Below are positions 10,101-23,800 of a DNA stretch of 64,000 nt, piece after piece (within the stretch, counting starts at the first letter, position 1; each line of letters begins with the position of its first letter). Origin of the DNA: Beroe ovata (Eukaryota; Ctenophora; Nuda; Beroida; Beroidae); assembly GCA_946803715.1 (NCBI GenBank), contig CAMPET010000154.1:98450-162449 (forward strand), written 5' to 3'. A program made the translations under genes and the position numbers. The notes below the pieces were generated by a model. That model did no database searches. It was not told the origin of the DNA and saw only the letters and a program-made list of their open reading frames with translations.

Positions 10101-13100
10101 AATGCGTGATTGTGTCAGGGGAGTTGAGAAGGTGAAACTCTTGCAATCACCTCTTCTGGTTTCGATCCTCGGTGTTTTACTGTTTCCGTAGAATACTGAC
10201 AAGAGTGGAATACCCCTCATGTACCAGCGATAGTTAGAAAAATCCTTTGTTATTCCTGAAATGATAAACGCCATGAGATCATGGAAACTCGGAGAGATAC
10301 CCAATCGAACTGAATTGGGTAGAACATTACCCATTTAGTTCGAGCATGTCAAAAATTACTATCAATTATTGCAGAGAAAACTGCAGCTATAATATCTCAC
10401 CACACTGCAGGAGGAGCCCACTTTTCCCTGACGTCACGTTCGTTGTCGAAGGCAGGGAATGCTCGATCCTAGGGACGTTGTACACGGTCACTTGTACGGG
10501 AGAAGAGCTCACTGAACCTTGGTCATTTGTTGCCTGGATATAGAGGGGGAATACAGGACTCATTAACATATGTGGATATTATCGCGTGGATTCACAGGAG
10601 AAATATCCTGATATCCTAATATGTGAGTATTGTGTGTGTGTGTGGTTGGTTCCTAGGTTCACTTGGCCATTCTGTTATCACACACATTCTTGCATACAGA
10701 ATATATTCAGTTCATTTGAACCACCGTATAGTTATGTGGATTGTGTGTGTGTGTGTGTTTGTGTGACTGTGGATAATGCTATGATCGGCTTGCAGCAGCT
10801 GGGAATACAGCCGTTATTAGCTGTCTGGCAGCATGTGTGGCGTGTGCTCATTACGGCTAGACAGTTATTTATGGTGCCGCATTGGTGCGTGTCCTGAATG
10901 CGTATCACGTGTATAAAGTGCGTGTCACGTGCATATTACGTGTATGGCTGTGCTCGTTATGCTCTAGTTAAATCTCAGACGAAAGATGAAATTTCAGTTC
11001 TCAAACACAATCCCTCCAGTCTCCACCTTACCAACCTGACACATATAACTGCCACCGTCAACTGCGTGCGCCGCCTTGATAAGCAGCCCTCGTGACGTCA
11101 CCTGAAACTTGGCATCGTTCCCAATCCGGACCTCGTTTCTGAACCACGTGACGGTGGGAAGGGGTGATGAGGTTGCTTCACACGACACCAAAATGTCGGA
11201 ACCTGAGAGGTGTATGCCGTCTGTGAAACCCGATAAATGAGGAGAAACTTACCGATAAAAGTAAGGTTTTATGGTTTGAAACATCATTTTTATCGGTATG
11301 AAGCTCAACCGCACGCCCGTAGGGGGGCGATGAAATCAGGGCGAGGTTACGAAGGGGGCAGATATGGGCACCGTTTGGATCAGTACGCAGTTTTATCATT
11401 GGTTTTGGCAGGATGTTAAATTGGTTTTTATGCAAATTGCGTCAAAATGGGGTCAAAAACTGTTCTATATCATGGTGCGGGTATAATTAAGTTTGCCCCG
11501 TCTAGCCCGTTCTGCTTATCAAACTGTAATACTAGCACTGCACGATAAACTCTGAACAAAGCCTTATTATCATACAATATTTAATTTCATCACGTAATAT
11601 TTAGGGTAAAATTCATCGAATTATCGTTATGGGTGTTTTTAAACTGAAAATTTACGTCTGTGATGAAGAGAGGGACGCGGGTGATTATTCAAGAATTAGA
11701 GTTGCGATCCGAATTTGCAATAGACAAATTGTATGGCCCAATAATCATCACGATTACGGAGTTATATATTAACTGAAAATTGCGGTTTTTACCGCTAAAC
11801 TATGTAATATTTACCAGTAATCCCAACGGTATTTCGGGGAACAACGTTGATAAACGGTGGTCCCTTGACACTGATCTTAGTTTTCATGGTGTCATCGCCA
11901 TTTTCATTGAGTGCCTTGCATTCGTAAACACCTGGAGGGAAAGACAATTGATGGGATCTGGGTTGAATGGATTCAACATGGTGTGAATGTGACGACTCAA
12001 TCAGGCTGGAACTCGACTGAATTGAAAGAATGTGGGTTAGATGGCCCTGAATACGACTCTCGAAAACCTCAAAAACAAGCAAGAAACCCCTGTGTATCTA
12101 TCACATTATGAAATCTCCCTGCAGACTCACCATTATCGGTAACCCGTACGTCTGATATTTTAATCGTTGACTCGAACAGATTCTCGTGTTGCCTGATGCG
12201 GCTATCTGACGGTAAAGCAGCGCCGTCCTTCAGCCATATAATACTGGGCGTTGGGGAGCCCTCCGCCTCGCATGTTAGCGACACTCCCGTCCCCATAGCA
12301 ACGACTTTGTCAGTCGGATGTGAGATGATCCGAGCAGGTCCTGCGGAAACATCCGGGTTAGTGATGATATGTGATGATCAGAATGTGTCCTATTATAATT
12401 ATAGGGTTCAAGTTGATCTTTCTATAATATGCAAGACAGCAGCTCTATGAGTTGCCTCTTCCATCCGGAAATACGTAGATAACATCCTATCGGCCTATCC
12501 CCAACTTGCACATGGGGTATTGCCTGAATCAGCTCATCGAGCTCTACAAATAGAGCTAAGTGCCCTATAGGGTTTGAAAAAAGGGCTGACCCTAACTCGT
12601 TCTAAAACTTACTCGGAGGGCCGAAGTCCCAACCTCTGTGTCCGGGTACGGCAGCCGTAGTGCCCCCAGGGAGGATGAAGTGGTGGTAAAGTGCGAGGTA
12701 GTTTAGTATGCGTATGATAAACATCTGTTTCATGGTATGTGTGTGTTTGTTTGTGTCTGTATGTTTGTTTGTATGTTTGTATCTGATCTTGGTGTGTGGG
12801 AAGAGGGAAGGTTCTGGGGAAGGAAGAGAAGTAGAGGTGCTATCTCATAACTAGAATTCGGGATGAAGATAATTGTTATTATACAGTCAAGATATTCGTA
12901 AAGATCACAAAAAAATATCAGGCATCAAACTATACAAACGCTTAACCAGGCAGAAAACAAATGAACAAGTAGATGAAATCAATAATCACGGAGCGCCAAT
13001 ATAAATAATAAGTTAGGATTTGCATATAGCCGATAGTCAAATTCCTGATAGAAGCCGGGTAAGTGACAGACTGATAGATCGGAAAGCAATCAAAATCCTT

Positions 13101-16100
13101 AACTAAGGACAGGAGAATGGGGAGTGGTCATTTGATTGCCTTAGAGTTATCATCATAAGATCATAGATCTGAGAAAATAATCGTCTATGATACTGCGAAA
13201 TCTGTTTTGAATAGCATGAATGAATACTTAAAACTTATCTCGACGAATAAATCAAATAATCATCGGGTTTCTGATCTGCGAAGCAATGTTACATGCCGGT
13301 AGACAGAAGAGAAAAGTTTGTCTACAAAAAACAACCCGATTTTTCGATGCATTTGGCCTGATTCATTTCTGTCTCGTGATTTATATTTGACATGTAACAC
13401 GTCACTGTATTAAAGCAAAATATAGATATGGCTTTTCCTTGATCAAATAGGAATCTTGATGTGAATGAATCATGATTAACGATGCTTTTCGCGGTTGTAT
13501 TCGTCACGATAAAGAATGAAAGCAATAGAAAACCTATTTTGAACCTAAAATGAGGGATGTTGGATGAATAGAGCCAAAATTTGAGGTGGGGTCATGCATT
13601 GAGCATAGAGAATAGAGCCAAATTCGGGTTGGCAAAAGATCGCCAAATTAGATACCCAATTGTTGCTATAGCAACGATAGAGGTGTAGAGTGAAGTAGTA
13701 TCGGCAGTAGGGTTCGAATCAAATTAAACTAGTTAAATTTAAATTTGACTACGGCAAATGTACTTAGTTAGGCAATTATTTGTAATGAGATTACTATTTA
13801 TCGTTGTGCTATATTGAGTTTGTTGGCTGTGGGGGGACGAACAAGGGTGAATATTTACCTAGTGGAGGAGAGTTGTACTGGTGCTATCACGCAGTCGGTA
13901 TTATGGAGCTTTTGTGTGGGGAGCGAGCAAAAAAGGTGTGTGTTTGTGTGTCTGTGCGTGTAATTATTCATTACCTAATCACGAATATTATAGCGTTTTA
14001 TAAGGGATCAGGTGCGCAAAACAAGATTACATCTGAATGAACCAAATCGTTTTGCAATTGACCAATGCGCGACGAATGTTGTGACTGATGCGATTATTAT
14101 ATACGTTTGCGATAAACGCGATCAAATTATGCGATACACATTTTACACACGCCTAGTTAATATTGTGATCAAATATAGAATATCGTGAAAAACGAGAACT
14201 GAGACCAGCAACCCGCACTTGACACTTTGACAGTATAGGAACAAAGCGCGCTGCTGTAAATAGGAGAATATTTAGAGTAATGTGAGTCTATTCATCCGAC
14301 CAGAGGATAAGATAAAATATTTGACAAAAACACACCGTGTCTTCGTAATCTTGTAGCCCATTAAACAGCCCGCAAGCCAATACCTTTGCCTCAGAAAACT
14401 ATGGTTCGTGACAATTCTTTAATTTGATTAGATTAACGTTTGGAGAAGTCTCCGTGAAACCTAATTAAGGCTCGGTCAAACCGCAAAATTCCCGAATATT
14501 AAAGAGAAATAGAATAAAGAGTGTTTAACGTAGACTACGCAACACCAGCGAGCTTGTTTCTCAAAATTTGCCTACTAAATTAGCTTTGCATCGGGGCAAA
14601 AAGTTCTAAAATCTGAAAAAAAATGTGGGACCCATCGAAAAACATTCCAAAGACTATAGGTATAAAATGTACCTTTCAAATAACGACACTCTATGACACA
14701 TTGACACATATAGCTAAATATAATGAAAAGAAGACAGTATAGAATGTTAGGCACATAAATTCTCCAATTCAATGATATATGATGACCGAGACTTATCCTA
14801 GACTAATGACAGGCCTGGGGACCAAAGACGCCCCCAAATGATATATAAATCTAAATACATTGTGTAGTTACCGTTTATTATCATAGAGGGCTGGCGATAA
14901 TAAAGAAGGGTTCCTAAACCTAACAAAAGGCTTGAAGGTCACTCAACGTTCTATACAAGCGTATACCCAAAACTTATAGCTATCGATAAAAAGACATTAG
15001 GGGTAAAACCCCTAGCGTTTTACGCAATTCTTGGCCTGTTTCAAATTTCCAGAAAACGAAGTTCTTTGAAACAGGGTGCTATATAAATAAAGAAATAATA
15101 ATGAAAGCCCTCTCAATCTTGTGATGACTGTACTTGGTCATTGCCATTGTTTTTTGAGGTGTACTTGGCAATAACAATTGATGGAAGCTAGGGCAGAGAC
15201 TGGCTCACATGGATACTTACACCGTAATTTTGAAGTGTTTGAAACGATGTTTTGTTTTGGACGTTACACAAAAGAATGGTGGAGTTTGTAGCAACAATAA
15301 CCATCTTAGTGGATAGAAGGGAACAGGGAACAAGTTATATGACCCTCATAATTAGTGATTGTTTCTAACATCATAAGTGCGGAAAGAATTCTGTTCTTGC
15401 AAACGAGAAGAGAGCCCAAAACCTATCCAGGATTTCGCCGAACTTGCTCTTTCCTAAAATATATACCGGCAAAAACCAAAACATGTCGTAATGTTGGCAA
15501 AACCCATACATATTGTTAAATGTCGATACCTAGTCAGGATATGAAAGGTTATAGCAATCAACTTCGATTAGATGCCCGGGCAAAAAAACTGGAAAAGATT
15601 TTAATAAAACACACAAAATTCCTATAATGAGAGTCTATATTTTTCACAAAACCATGACGGAAAAAACCTAGTAGAATCGGAGTGTGTGTTTTTGCACAGG
15701 TCATTGCTGTAAATGGAGTGGATTGAGCTGCCGCGCTATAATAGCGTGGCTAGTGATATTGATGGCAGAATGTACCTGCAGTGAGCATGGCCTGCTGCTT
15801 ATGTATGATGAGTATGAAATCAATTTATAAACATCATGTACACACAATATATAAACAATGTATAAACAATGTATACACAGACATACATTCGGATAAACAT
15901 GTACATACAAAAAATATATATGAGCAAGCATTTATAAATAAAAAATCAATGAGTGGCAGTTGCAATAAGGAAACAAGTTGAAAGAATTTATAACTGAGGT
16001 TTAAATCAAAACGCTGGGATCATTTTTTCGGAAGTTATACTACGAATGTTCGTTGATAACTTATTTCAGTCTGCAGTTTTTTTCTAAGAATTCTCAAATC

Positions 16101-17846
16101 TCTGTTCCAGAAATTGTAAGGCTTAAAATATATTCTAGGCGTCAATTTCAAGATACAATATTTGTTCATTCAAAGAATCCATTCAAAAATCAAACAAAAG
16201 ATTCATGGACCATTATTGATTTCAGGAATATTGCAAGGATGGAACTTATGCGAAAATTTGAAACCGAACGTACCGCATTTCCTATAGCCTATGGGAACAG
16301 GAAACTATAATATCACTTTAAGTTACGGAAGAGTATGAAATATATCGATTACTTATATTCTTGGATGTATACAATATGAAAAGTCACTAGTCATTGAATT
16401 GTAAGATCGCTACAGATTCGAGGAAAACTGTGTATACAGGTTAAAATAACACGGTATACAGTCTACCTAGAGCTCTAGAGTCGATACCATCATTTTCATA
16501 ACCAGTATCTGAGAATACAAATCGGCGTCAAGGGGTCTAAATGAAAATTCTAAGGGTTATCCGAGTTCCTTCTGTGTTCTGGGATTATCGATTATCGGTG
16601 ATTCATCATCCAGGTGATAGGTTGGGATGACTGATGAGAAGTTTGAAATAAGAACTAAACTATGAAGATCAGAAGTTGTGTAGAAGAGTGTGTGTGTGTG
16701 TGTGTATGTGTGTGNNNNNNNNNNNNNNNNNNNNNNNNNNNNNNNNNNNNNNNNNNNNNNNNNNNNNNNNNNNNNNNNNNNNNNNNNNNNNNNNNNNNNN
16801 NNNNNNNNNNNNNNNNNNNNNNNGTTGTGTAGAAGAGTGTGTGTGTGTGCGTGTTAGGTCTGTCATCATGCTGCAGCAGAACGAGACTCTGCAGAGTATA
16901 GAACTACAATGATGAGGTATCTGCAGTATTTCAAGATATGATAATGTGCTGTCAAGACGAATACCTGAACTTGATCCAATAAAGATGCCACAAAAACTCT
17001 GGAATATAACTTAGAGGGAGGTACAGACAAACGCAGTACGTCAAGTGATGCCTAGTGATGCCTAGCGATGCAAAGCGATGCAAAGTGATGCCATCATACA
17101 CTCATTATGATACATACTCATTACTAGTGTATCATAGGTATGTATTGGAGATCTCTGGACAGACTAAATTAGATCCTTCATGATAATTGTCGAGTGTCGA
17201 CGTTCTATAATAGGTAGGGCTTCTTTGCACTGCAGAGAAAACCATTGTATATAATGCTCATCACTATCATCAGAATTGAGAAACCTTCTGTTTTGTAGAA
17301 GTTTGGTAATGTATGCTATGTCAAGTGTGAAGGAAATAATTCCCGGAAAATTATTCTGGAGAAGAGGCCACCTCTCCTATTGATCCTAAATAGTTGAACA
17401 TAATTTAGTGATTGGTAACTGATATTATTCAGAATATTCATCAACATCTTTAAGTCCGGCAGTAGGATCATTCATGTGTAAAAAGTGGAGCTTATGAAGT
17501 ATGTGTCAAGACGTGTATTCTAATTAAGCTTTAACCAAAGTGACTAGAAACTACTATTATATGTTAAAAGATCAAACGGCTAAAGTGACCTATTGACGCA
17601 GACACAGATGTCTATCTAAAGATCTCACCCTACAAACTTCAGAAGGACAGACCCCTACAAAACTTCAGAAGGACGCCTCACGAGATGAAGACGCGCTCAC
17701 ACACGCATAAACACCATCTATATGTTAAACATGATTTTAATTAACCTATTAATACCCTTTATGAGAAGCACACTCCTGTAAATACTCTAACTCGTAGACA
17801 CAAGACCTGGATCAAATGCACACACACACACACAAACACACACTCN

Positions 17847-17884
<38 letters not shown>

Positions 17885-20800
17885 AACACACACTTCACAG
17901 CTATGACAACAACCTTATAATGGATGGTGAAATTACACAGTAATTATACACGGGGTACTTATACACACACACACTCGATAATTACGAGATATATATGGGG
18001 CGGGAAGATTTGGTAACAAAGAGTTGTTGACCCCTTCCCTATAACTTGCTGCACGGGTAATGAGAGGGCACTGAATTTGCACATGATTATGGTGTATCTG
18101 GCCTCCGGGAGCTGTAACAGTAAATGATCCTAGGTTGTGAACTGGAATATTGGGAGCTTGTTCAGTAATGAAGTTCATGGAAGCCCAGAATAATCACATC
18201 GAATAACTTGGGAAAGGAAAACAAAATAAGGGCAACTTTTCTGTTGAAGCACAAATAACGACCAGCCGGATAATTGTATAAGATGGAACGAAAATCTAAT
18301 TCACAAATATATCCAATCGTAATCCGATCAAAAAGTGAACGTCCGCGTTTTGGTCAAAACACTGTTTATCTTTGGTGTAGACTACTATAATTATAGCTCA
18401 GTAGGATCGCGGCAAATACGCCATTACAAAGTGTCTTTTTTCGAGGACCGGGATATAGGAAATATACGAAGCTGGATCAAAGATAAACGCATGTGTAATG
18501 TGCGTGCGTGTTTGTGTGCAACTTGTCGACCATGAAATTGTAACTTGTTACTACAGGTATGCAGCAGTAGTAGTATGGAAAGTCGAGACAAGATTCTTTC
18601 CAGATATATAAAATGTACAGCATATCATGTACTGAGTACTGACGACTCCGCGAGGGCATACATTGTACAATGTATGACCACAAAGTACACTACTTCAACA
18701 ATGTGCTTATTATGCAATGATCATGACATCGAGCTATGAAGACACCCAGCTTTTGAAATGTAGCCTGCTACACATGGTCATAAAGTGATACATTCCGGCA
18801 GCATGAAACATAGCCCAGGACGTGTTGATTTCTCTGGCACGATAGCCTGATGAAATAGGTGCTAAGTCGGTTAATGATCCACTGACATGGTATAAGCTAG
18901 ACAGGTAGTTGAGATACAGACAGGATCTATTGAGTTAGACAACTTGGTTTATCACACACACACAAATGTCTTATTCAGATATAAGTAGGTAGAACGAGTC
19001 TTGATCTTTGAGTGTCATCTACTTAGACAAATCGATAATACCAGAAACGGTATCAGAATATCGCGTAAGATAATGAATCACCAAGTTATAATCCGAGTTT
19101 TAGCCCAGGGAGCCACATACCCTCTCCTTCAACATATGATTACATAACTACTCACATGGAATAGCCAATCACAACCCTAGATTTGAGTCACATGGTGCAA
19201 TTCAGCCAATCAGAGTGCAGGATATGGGTGGCCCGTATACAAGAGTCAGAGTGCTAAGGCATGAGGGGGGAACATAATCTATAGGGTGACATTGATACAT
19301 GTTATAGTGGCCATGGTCTTTCGGAACCATATTGTCATGACTATTGATTAGGGTCGCGCATACTGCATGCGTCACTGTCTAGAAGGCCCAGTGCAGTGAC
19401 TGCAGCAGTACTGCAGACAACGACGTCAGAAGAGGGCATCAGGCATGCCTATTCCTTTAATCTCTAACTCAGCAGTTGACCTTTCTCCATAGACATAGCA
19501 GGCGACCCAAGACCTTAAAGCGACCCAAAAGTACCATACTTCAACTCAGCAAAGGCCAATTATTGTGCCCCAAAACTCCATCGACAGTAATTATATAGTG
19601 CAGTCAGCATTATCTAAATAAATAACATCTACCCCGTCACATATATTCGAATAATTAGGAAAGATGGCGCCCGATCGTAATTTACAACCTGCCGATTATT
19701 GTACTCCGAAAATCTCCGCCCCTTCCAGCTGTTATTCGTTTAGGGTCACTTAGTAGAAGCTCATTGCACTATGATATTATTATTGGTATCTACGCCACAA
19801 TATTCTGGATAATAATCCTTGTTTTCTGTGTATATTATACCATGAGCATGGAATAATGTGTAGGGCTCTCAGCAGGATACTATGCAGAATATCCTCAACA
19901 ATATTGTTTTTCCCAAAGTCATGAGTCAGAGCACTATGGCGATATTGGCAATACCATATTTGTTTGAAGTTGGTAACAATGAAATGACATATTTTCAATT
20001 CCTGGTGTAGCAGATCATGATGCTTCCCCAGACAGCATAATTATACGTCTTGTAGGACAAAACAACGTACTTCTAATTCTAAACTTATCAACACTACTTA
20101 TTACCATCAAATTTGAGCCATGTCTGATGTCATTGAAGTGCTGAAGATAAAGTAAATTAATCCACTCATTATACTCTGCGTTTTATTCCTCAAGAGCTGT
20201 TGAAAATAACCATAATGTGTACTACTAATTCTAAACACTTTAAAAATGGGAAATATTTCTCAACTAAGTACCAAGGGGTTAAGAATTTTACACTAGACGA
20301 CGACAGCCGTGTAAACTTTGAGACTGTAGTTGGAACTAGAAACAGGTCTTGAGAGACCAATTAACTAATTAACGGATAATTTCAGCAGTTAATCATGGGA
20401 CAATTATTGAAACTGGGTGAAATTCCAGCTCCTCAAAAATGATCAACAAAGGTCAGTTTTGATGAGTCAGACTATCAAAACCTCATGACTGATGACAGTA
20501 ATTCTGATCATTATGACCCTCTTGCCTAGATGAGTGGACAGTTTCACCCCAGACTCACCAACAGACGAAATCCAGACGAAACTTCTTATCATCCCAGCGC
20601 CATGACATGAGTAATAATATATTTCCATGTTATGCTGTCATATTATATTATGGTAATGATGTATTCTCTTGATAAAACCCTACTATTATACATGTACCCA
20701 AATATCCTAATTATTATTACCACTGACAGATAAAGTGTGGACTCACAGTATGAAATGAGAACACACACACACACACACANACACACACACATGGTGGTTG

Positions 20801-23800
20801 TGGTGGTGGAGTTAATTTGATAAAGGAGCAGGGTGAATGGCTCGGGGGGAGGGGGTGATACCGCACCCTCATAAATGTTACAGAGAGGGATTCAGAGATT
20901 AGAGCTGACGCCTGTAGATAACGTCAGAAGACACATGAAATTTAGTATACAAATTAGTACAAGGGTTGGAAGAAAGAAGACATTGACAGCAGGAGTCTAC
21001 AGGAAAGTGATAAGAAGACATGACTCCTACAAAATTCGTAGAGGATTTGAGGATGGAAAAATGGTAAGAAGCGCAGGGGTTGGAGACTGGAGGGTTGGAG
21101 AAGAGAAGGGGTAATGACGACCAGAGATCGAGGGCTAGATGGAACTCTCATGCATATTGCACGGCATTCAAAACACGTACCTCTCAAGTGATGATAGTTT
21201 CAATTAATTTAAAAATCAAGCATGAAAAACTTTAAACACATCATCAAGGCAGGGCGATACAATGTAATGTATCTTGAAGAGTAGAACATGGTCTCAAGAA
21301 ATACCCGTGACATCATCAGGACACGTGTTTCAATCTGAAGATTGGTTCAAGGATTGAGATATAAGGTCACGGGTCGAAACACTGCCATCTCGACTAAATT
21401 ACAATGCCGTTGTCTGAGACTATACTATAGACGTGGACATGGTCATGTGATATCGGGTGCAATTCAGAGTATAATGATGTACAGTTGTAGACACTGAATG
21501 GTGTCATCATGATGAGGTAATGTCCATGTTTAGTGAGTAGAGCTTGGAGGAGTGTGGGGGTGCGAAGGTGTGATTCATGGCTGATCGGGGTGGAATCAGA
21601 GTGGGCAGGTTCTAAATCTTTCACTTTGAGTACGTGATATGGCATTATGACAAGGGAAGCGTCGGAAGGCAGTTTTCAAGGGAAGCGTTGAAACTTTTTT
21701 GACAGGAAACGTGAAGCAAGAGATAGTTGGATAACTAAAATTCTGCTAAGAATTTGTGTTTATTGATGGTGTGAAAAACTCGGAACTTTTGTCCTGATCC
21801 AATTACCTCGGCCGGTTCTCCAGTAGGTGTTAATACGGACTATACCACTCAGAGAGATATGAAGTCAATTCGGACAATCGGACATTATCAAACCGTTGCC
21901 ATAGGACCATGGTATGAGAGACCAGGAGAATTTAATAATAATTATTTAAGTGGATTAAAAAGTCGTATATCTATAAACGATGATCACATGATTGGGTTGC
22001 AATTCATTAGGGCGGAATTTTGTTGGCTGTTTGTAAGGTTTCTTCAGCGAGAAATAAATACAAGGGACTTGGAACGAATAATGTAAGGATTGATAATATA
22101 CTTTTGGATTGTCAGATACCTACTGCTGTACTGGCTAGACAGATAAATTCGGATATCTAAGGTGTGTGTATGGGGAAATTATAACTGGAAAGTGTGAGAA
22201 TTGGGGAGAAAATCTATCGGAATTACCAAAATATGACATTGAATCGTTGAGACAAAGTCAAATGAGAATATGCGAAATGTAAGCATCTAGCAATAGTCTA
22301 CAAGAGTTTTGCACCGCAAATACCGAATGATGCTCAAAGGTAGCTTCGTGCAAGCAAAGCATCATAACAACAAAAAACAAGATTAATGAAGCAAGAAAAA
22401 AACAACAGCAAAATGATAACAATAGATCTCACTTGCTACAAACTTTTGCCACCTTGAGCCTGTGAGAAAAGTATCCTTTTTTTCGACAACAACAACAATT
22501 CAAGTATCGAAAGTATCAAGTATGATATTGTGAACTATAAGTATGATAGCATGGATGATGAATCGAAAAAGTACGATAGCGTGCAAGCTCATTTGGCAGT
22601 CATGCAATCGAAAGTATCTAGACTCCTATAGAGTCCTAATTAGGGAAGCAGATATGAAGAACCTATATATCAAGGAACGGAAGTCTCAAAGTAAAGAGGC
22701 GACATACGAAAATTCAGGACGAGAAAAACATGTTGCAGACGCGATGCACGCCAGAATTGCAGTTGATTTCTCTCTACAAGCTGAGAAGAACGGTTATGAT
22801 TCTTGTAACGAAAGATTGGACTATCGTATGTAACAAAAGAGCTATATAGCGTTACATAATGCTATAATAGAATTCTTACACTGATTCTTGGAGAATCAGC
22901 TAAATGTCACATACCTACCCTGAGCGAATATATGTGTGTGTGTGTGTCACTAACGACTTGCAGTTAGTGGTTACAGACATCAAATATCATTAAAGCATTA
23001 ACATATTATAGAGCCGTATAGTATGCCGAAATCTGCGAAATATTTGCAGCTACGAGCAAATTTATCATTGCATTGGTCCGGGCTTTTTGAGGATTTTTCA
23101 GAAATCAAAATCTAGTTCAAGCTAACGTGTGACAGGAAATACGAGCGAAAATTAGAGATTCTGCCAAAATAACATTATCGACAATCGAATATTGCCGCGT
23201 CTGGGAACCGAGGTCATTTTCATGCCAAAGGCTTTCATGAACACTTCCGGAAAATGACGATTGTGAAAACAAATTCAAGTGGCACATGGTGTACAAAACT
23301 TAATCAGGATGTATGTGGATAATATCAACTGGGCGTGGTCCCATGGATTGAGATGAGTGATGACAAATCATCACAGACGTCAGACATGATAGATGTGTCA
23401 TAGTCAATAGCGTATAATGAGCGATCGGGTGTAAGGAAATAGGAAATACGATATGAGCTCTTATCCTATGATTTGTATTTGGAGTGAAACCATTCAGAAT
23501 CCGATCAGCGAAAGCTAGGAAAATATGGCAAGAATAGAGATAGTCAACGCGCGTACAACGAAAGATTCTACAACGAAACACCAAAACAGCGGAACGGATT
23601 GCGCGGAACATTATTGCGCGCGCGCACAAACGCACGTGTTATTGGTAAAATATACATTGTGCAAATAGCACGTGACATCATGCCATACCGTGAACAAGGT
23701 ACATTCGATACCAGGAAATATTGATATGGAATAGCTGTTGTGATTTTGATTTATGGAGGACGTTATTTGTTCACAGAAAACGAAAAGAAGGAATGACAAA

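Noticed and set aside
13711-13720. GGTTCGAATC, a tRNA B-box-like motif
   Set aside because: No matching A box, acceptor stem or anticodon arm is found around it.
17933-18178. Minus ORF with slightly Ig-like text ([20 protein letters not shown])
   Set aside because: No core tryptophan or second cysteine and no convincing splice sites, so it cannot be added to the receptor.
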